A program made the translations under genes and the position numbers. The notes below the pieces were generated by a model. That model was not told where the DNA came from and made no database searches. It was given only the letters and a program-made list of their open reading frames with translations. A stretch of 15,283 nt of DNA from CAYZHV01 sp046541355 (GTDB taxonomy: Bacteria; Spirochaetota; Spirochaetia; DSM-27196; Alkalispirochaetaceae), in contig JBKHDM010000064.1 in the NCBI GenBank assembly GCA_046541355.1, positions 1 through 15,283 of the forward strand. Direction: 5' to 3'. Below are positions 12,684-15,283 of the stretch, one piece after another. Position 1 is the first letter of the stretch. Each line of letters opens with the position of its first letter.

Positions 12684-13733
12684 ATGGATAACGAACCACT
12701 TCCTGAGTCGGTCGATGAGCTTAGAGCCGAGATCGAGCGACTGAAGCGGGAGAACGCAAGGCTCAAGGCGATCAACGTCGAATCGGTGGGCATTCTTTTC
12801 TTCGATATGGAAAGTACCTTTCTCGACGCCAACGACGCCTTTCTCAAAATGATCGGGTACGACCGGAAAGCTCTTGTCCGGGGGGAACTGCGATCGGATC
12901 TGGTCACACTGCCGGAGTGGATGCCCCGTACCGCCCAGGTCTTTGAAGAGCTCAAGGAGACCGGACGGTTCAAGCCGTATGAGAAGGAACTGCGACGTCC
13001 CGACGGCAGCCGCTGGTGGGGACTGTTCGCCGGAGCAAAGATCGGCGAGAACGAGGCGGTTGAGTTCGTAATCGATATCACCGAGCGAAAAAAGGCTGAA
13101 GCTGAGCGGGAGGCCGCTCTCGAGGCACAGGAGCGGCTCATGCAGGAGCTCAACCACCGGGTAAAGAACCATCTGTTTATGGTTGCTACCCTGGTCTCCC
13201 TCAAGGACGCGACAATCGGCGATGCGGCGGACCTCTCGGACATCCGGGGACAGGTCAACACGATCGCCCACCTCCACGACAAGCTCCACGAGAACAGGGC
13301 CGTCACCTCCGTCGCTATCGGGCCCTACCTCCGGGATCTCCTCGCGGGGCTCTTCTCCCTCTATTCCGGCCCCCGGGTTGCGGTGCGTGTCGACGTCGGT
13401 GCCGAGGAGCTAAAGACCTCGACGGCGGCGGCTCTCGGCCTGATCCTCAACGAGCTCGCCACCAACGCCATGAAGCACGGCTTTCCAGGCGTTGAAAGCC
13501 CCCGATTCACTGTGGCGTTACAGGAGGGAGCCGACGGCTACCTCCTCACGGTTGAGCAGAACGGCCGGCCCCTCGAGGCATCCATAATGGAATCTCCTGC
13601 AGAGAACTCAGGCTTCGGTCTCGTCATGGCCCTGGTGGAGGAAATCGGAGGCGCCATCGAGATCGAGGAGCGTCCGAATCCACTTTTAAGGATCACGATT
13701 CCCGCCTCCGCGGTGGAAAGCTCAGGGAGCTGA
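12684..13733 (+). CDS. PAS-domain sensor histidine kinase, HisKA_2 family, degenerate ATP site
   Basis: Soluble sensor kinase of 349 residues, with no transmembrane segment. An N-terminal coiled coil (about 10-32) leads to a PAS domain (about 34-135; DANDAFLKMIGYD at 48-60, WWGLFAGAKIGE, ending in the usual DITERKKAE at 131-139). A linker helix precedes the HisKA_2 box LMQELNHRVKNHLFMVATLVSLK with the predicted phospho-acceptor His158. The N box ILNELATNAMKHGFP (254-268) is intact with Asn256 and Asn261. The G1 box, normally DxGxG, reads QNGRP (292-296), so the adenine-contacting Asp is missing. The G2-like SGFGLVMALVEEIGG (309-323) is present. Kinase activity may therefore be weak or absent. 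No response regulator lies next to it, so its partner is elsewhere. The start is set by homology with the duplicated mini-ORF and by TATAGT 26 bases upstream; ribosome site is weak. Confidence 0.9.
   Translation: MDNEPLPESVDELRAEIERLKRENARLKAINVESVGILFFDMESTFLDANDAFLKMIGYDRKALVRGELRSDLVTLPEWMPRTAQVFEELKETGRFKPYEKELRRPDGSRWWGLFAGAKIGENEAVEFVIDITERKKAEAEREAALEAQERLMQELNHRVKNHLFMVATLVSLKDATIGDAADLSDIRGQVNTIAHLHDKLHENRAVTSVAIGPYLRDLLAGLFSLYSGPRVAVRVDVGAEELKTSTAAALGLILNELATNAMKHGFPGVESPRFTVALQEGADGYLLTVEQNGRPLEASIMESPAENSGFGLVMALVEEIGGAIEIEERPNPLLRITIPASAVESSGS
12720..12782 (+). repeat. 63-bp direct repeat, copy 2 (inside the histidine kinase)
   Basis: Partner of 12561-12623. It encodes residues 13-33 of the kinase, the N-terminal coiled coil just before the PAS domain. 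The two copies differ only at synonymous positions. Confidence 0.93.
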
Positions 13734-13858
13734 GCGTTTCCATGGTAGCGGACGTTGAGAAGATCGAGGCAGACACGGGTGGTGGATACCAACCCGGCGG
13801 ATCACCTGTCCAACGGCGTATACACAGCAGGCGACGCTTCGTGTAGTATGGGCGACCG

Positions 13859-15271
13859 ATGAGTGAGCCCGAGACGCCGCCGGGGGGCAACTACGCCTTC
13901 CTCCCGCATCTGCTTCACCTGGCAGTGCCGATAGCCCTGCAGACATTTATGATGACCGCTCTCAACTTCGCCGATACCTTTATGGTCGGTCAGCTCGGAG
14001 AGGTGGCGATAGGCGCGATCGCCCTGGGAAACCAGATTTTCTTCGTCCTGATGCTGCTGCAGTTCGGCGTCGGCGGGGGCGGGCTCGTCTTCTCCTCCCA
14101 GTACTGGGGCAGGGGGGATATACGCGGCGTCCGTCGCGCTCTCGGGGCTTCCCTCGTTTTTGCCTTCGCCGGAGCCGGCATCTTTACCCTCGGTGCCGTC
14201 CTCATCCCCGAGGCGCTCCTCCAGCTGTTTACCAGGGATCCCCGCGTCGTCGAGACCGGCACTCCCTACCTGAGGATCGTAGGGCTGAGCTATCTCTGTA
14301 CCGCGGTGAGCATGGCCTACACCCACGCTTTGCGGAGCATCGGAAACACAAAGCTTCCGATGTATGCTACAGGCATTTCCATCCTCCTGAACATTCTCGG
14401 TAACTACATCCTCATCTTTGGCGTCTTCGGCTTTCCCGCACTCGGGGTAACCGGGGCGGCAATTGCGACCGCCATTGCCCGGCTTATCGAGATGGGTATT
14501 ATCCTGTCGGTGGTCTACCTTCGTCGCAGTCCCGTGGCGGCGAGTTTTCGGGAGCTCACCGACTGGTCCGCGGAGTTTGTAAAGCGGTTCGTCCGCCGCG
14601 CCTCACCGGTTGTGGCCAACGAGTTGCTCTGGGCAACAGGCTTTACGATGTATACCGTGGTTTTCGGACGGATGGGAACGAGCTACCTCGCGGCGTACAA
14701 CGTTGCGGACACCGTCGGGCGGCTGCTGATGGTGATCTTTATCGCAACCGCCCAGGCGACGGCGGTGCTCATTGGAAACGAGATTGGCGCGGGACGCAAG
14801 AGTCTCGCCGGACAGTTCGGTGCTACCATCATGCATCACGTTCCGATCCTCGCGGCGGTTGTGGGAGCGGCGGGGTTTTTCCTCCTCGCCCCGGTTGTAC
14901 CGAGGCTCTTTTCGGTGGGACCGGAGGTGCAGCTGCTGGTACGGCAGTTCACCCGCCTCTTCTCGCTTCTTCTGATAATCAAGACGGTTAACCTCCACAT
15001 CATCATCGGGATTCTCCGGGGCGGGGCGGACACGACCTTCGCTCTGATCATCGACATCGCGCCTCTGTGGCTCATCGGCGTTCCCGCGGCGATAGTTACC
15101 GGCCTCGTCCTCGACCTGCCGGCACAGATGGTCTACATCGCCCTGAACGCCGAGGAGCTCACCCGCCTCCTGTTCGGCTGGCGTCGGGTACGCTCGGGGC
15201 GCTGGGTTCACGACATTACCGACGGGGAAAAGCCGCAACTCCCGGGAATCGAGGCCGCAGGCGCCCCCTGA
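13859..15271 (+). CDS. MATE-family multidrug efflux transporter
   Basis: Inner-membrane cation-coupled exporter of 470 residues with about 12 hydrophobic segments in two homologous halves. Family marks are the opening LAVPIALQTFMMTALNFADT then FMVGQLGEVAIGAIALGNQI (about 22-60), GLSYLCTAVSMAYTHALRSIGNTKLPMYA (start about 147), LNILGNYILIFG with GVTGAAIATAIAR, and the second-half repeat SPVVANELLWATGFTMYTVVFGRMGT and AYNVADTVGRLLMV. ATAQATAVLIGNEIGAGR and LRGGADTTF follow as in NorM relatives. A hydrophilic C-terminal tail starts at about 440. The start at ATG 13859 lacks a strong Shine-Dalgarno (GGGCGA upstream). It is not tightly linked to the kinase (125-base gap), so it is probably transcribed alone. 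Substrate is unknown. The final codons and stop fall in an 11-bp tandem repeat. Confidence 0.94.
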   Translation: MSEPETPPGGNYAFLPHLLHLAVPIALQTFMMTALNFADTFMVGQLGEVAIGAIALGNQIFFVLMLLQFGVGGGGLVFSSQYWGRGDIRGVRRALGASLVFAFAGAGIFTLGAVLIPEALLQLFTRDPRVVETGTPYLRIVGLSYLCTAVSMAYTHALRSIGNTKLPMYATGISILLNILGNYILIFGVFGFPALGVTGAAIATAIARLIEMGIILSVVYLRRSPVAASFRELTDWSAEFVKRFVRRASPVVANELLWATGFTMYTVVFGRMGTSYLAAYNVADTVGRLLMVIFIATAQATAVLIGNEIGAGRKSLAGQFGATIMHHVPILAAVVGAAGFFLLAPVVPRLFSVGPEVQLLVRQFTRLFSLLLIIKTVNLHIIIGILRGGADTTFALIIDIAPLWLIGVPAAIVTGLVLDLPAQMVYIALNAEELTRLLFGWRRVRSGRWVHDITDGEKPQLPGIEAAGAP

Positions 15272-15282
15272 GCGCCCCCTGA
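15261..15282 (+). repeat. 11-bp tandem repeat across the MATE stop codon
   Basis: GCGCCCCCTGA occurs twice back to back (15261-15271 and 15272-15282). The first copy ends with the TGA stop of the MATE gene, and the second repeats it in another frame. The window ends one base later, so more copies may follow. Confidence 0.85.
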
Positions 15283-15283
15283 G

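Overview
The window is GC-rich bacterial DNA with a strong CTC-GAG (Leu-Glu) codon-pair habit. It encodes inner-membrane and envelope machinery of a diderm, motile organism. The best guess is a free-living, high-GC spirochaete (Spirochaetota). The main clue is the RND adaptor, a short lipoprotein that lacks the helical hairpin, as does the Borrelia adaptor BesA. The lax lipoprotein signals and the tripartite pump gene order fit this, but no rRNA or other phylogenetic marker is present, so the assignment is inference.

Layout, left to right. (1) At 1-262 on the minus strand is the 5' end of a lipoprotein gene, probably an ABC-type substrate-binding protein, running off the left edge. It is divergent from a methyl-accepting chemotaxis protein (475-2244). 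(2) Convergent to the MCP is a minus-strand gene (2416-3477) of no recognised family. Its Lys/Glu/hinge/GD-x4-N/DFD pattern looks like a divergent protein-kinase or APH fold. (3) A compact plus-strand operon at 3605-9013 encodes an outer-membrane TolC-like channel, a lipoprotein adaptor and an AcrB-class RND permease, with gaps of 4 and 5 bases. A hairpin follows, then a membrane-anchored YceI-family protein (9074-9883). (4) A CapA/PgsA-type protein (10018-11283) overlaps a GTG-started alpha/beta hydrolase (11270-12019) by 14 bases. The hydrolase runs into a broken TraB/GumN-family gene (12003-12439) that lacks its N-terminus and has an internal deletion with a frameshift. (5) A 39-codon ORF (12525-12644) duplicates the promoter, leader and coiled-coil start of the next gene, a PAS/HisKA_2 histidine kinase (12684-13733) whose ATP-binding G1 box is degenerate. 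(6) A MATE multidrug exporter (13859-15271) closes the window, with an 11-bp tandem repeat across its stop codon.

How the genes work together: 3605-9013 should form one drug or metabolite efflux complex spanning both membranes, and the MATE pump is a second, independent exporter. The lipoprotein and MCP may form a ligand-sensing pair. The orphan kinase has no response regulator beside it. I see no CRISPR array, tRNA, rRNA, insertion sequence or phage gene. The most unusual items are the kinase-like protein of unknown family, the duplicated coiled-coil mini-ORF in front of a degenerate histidine kinase, the hairpin-less adaptor, and the collapsed TraB/GumN gene.
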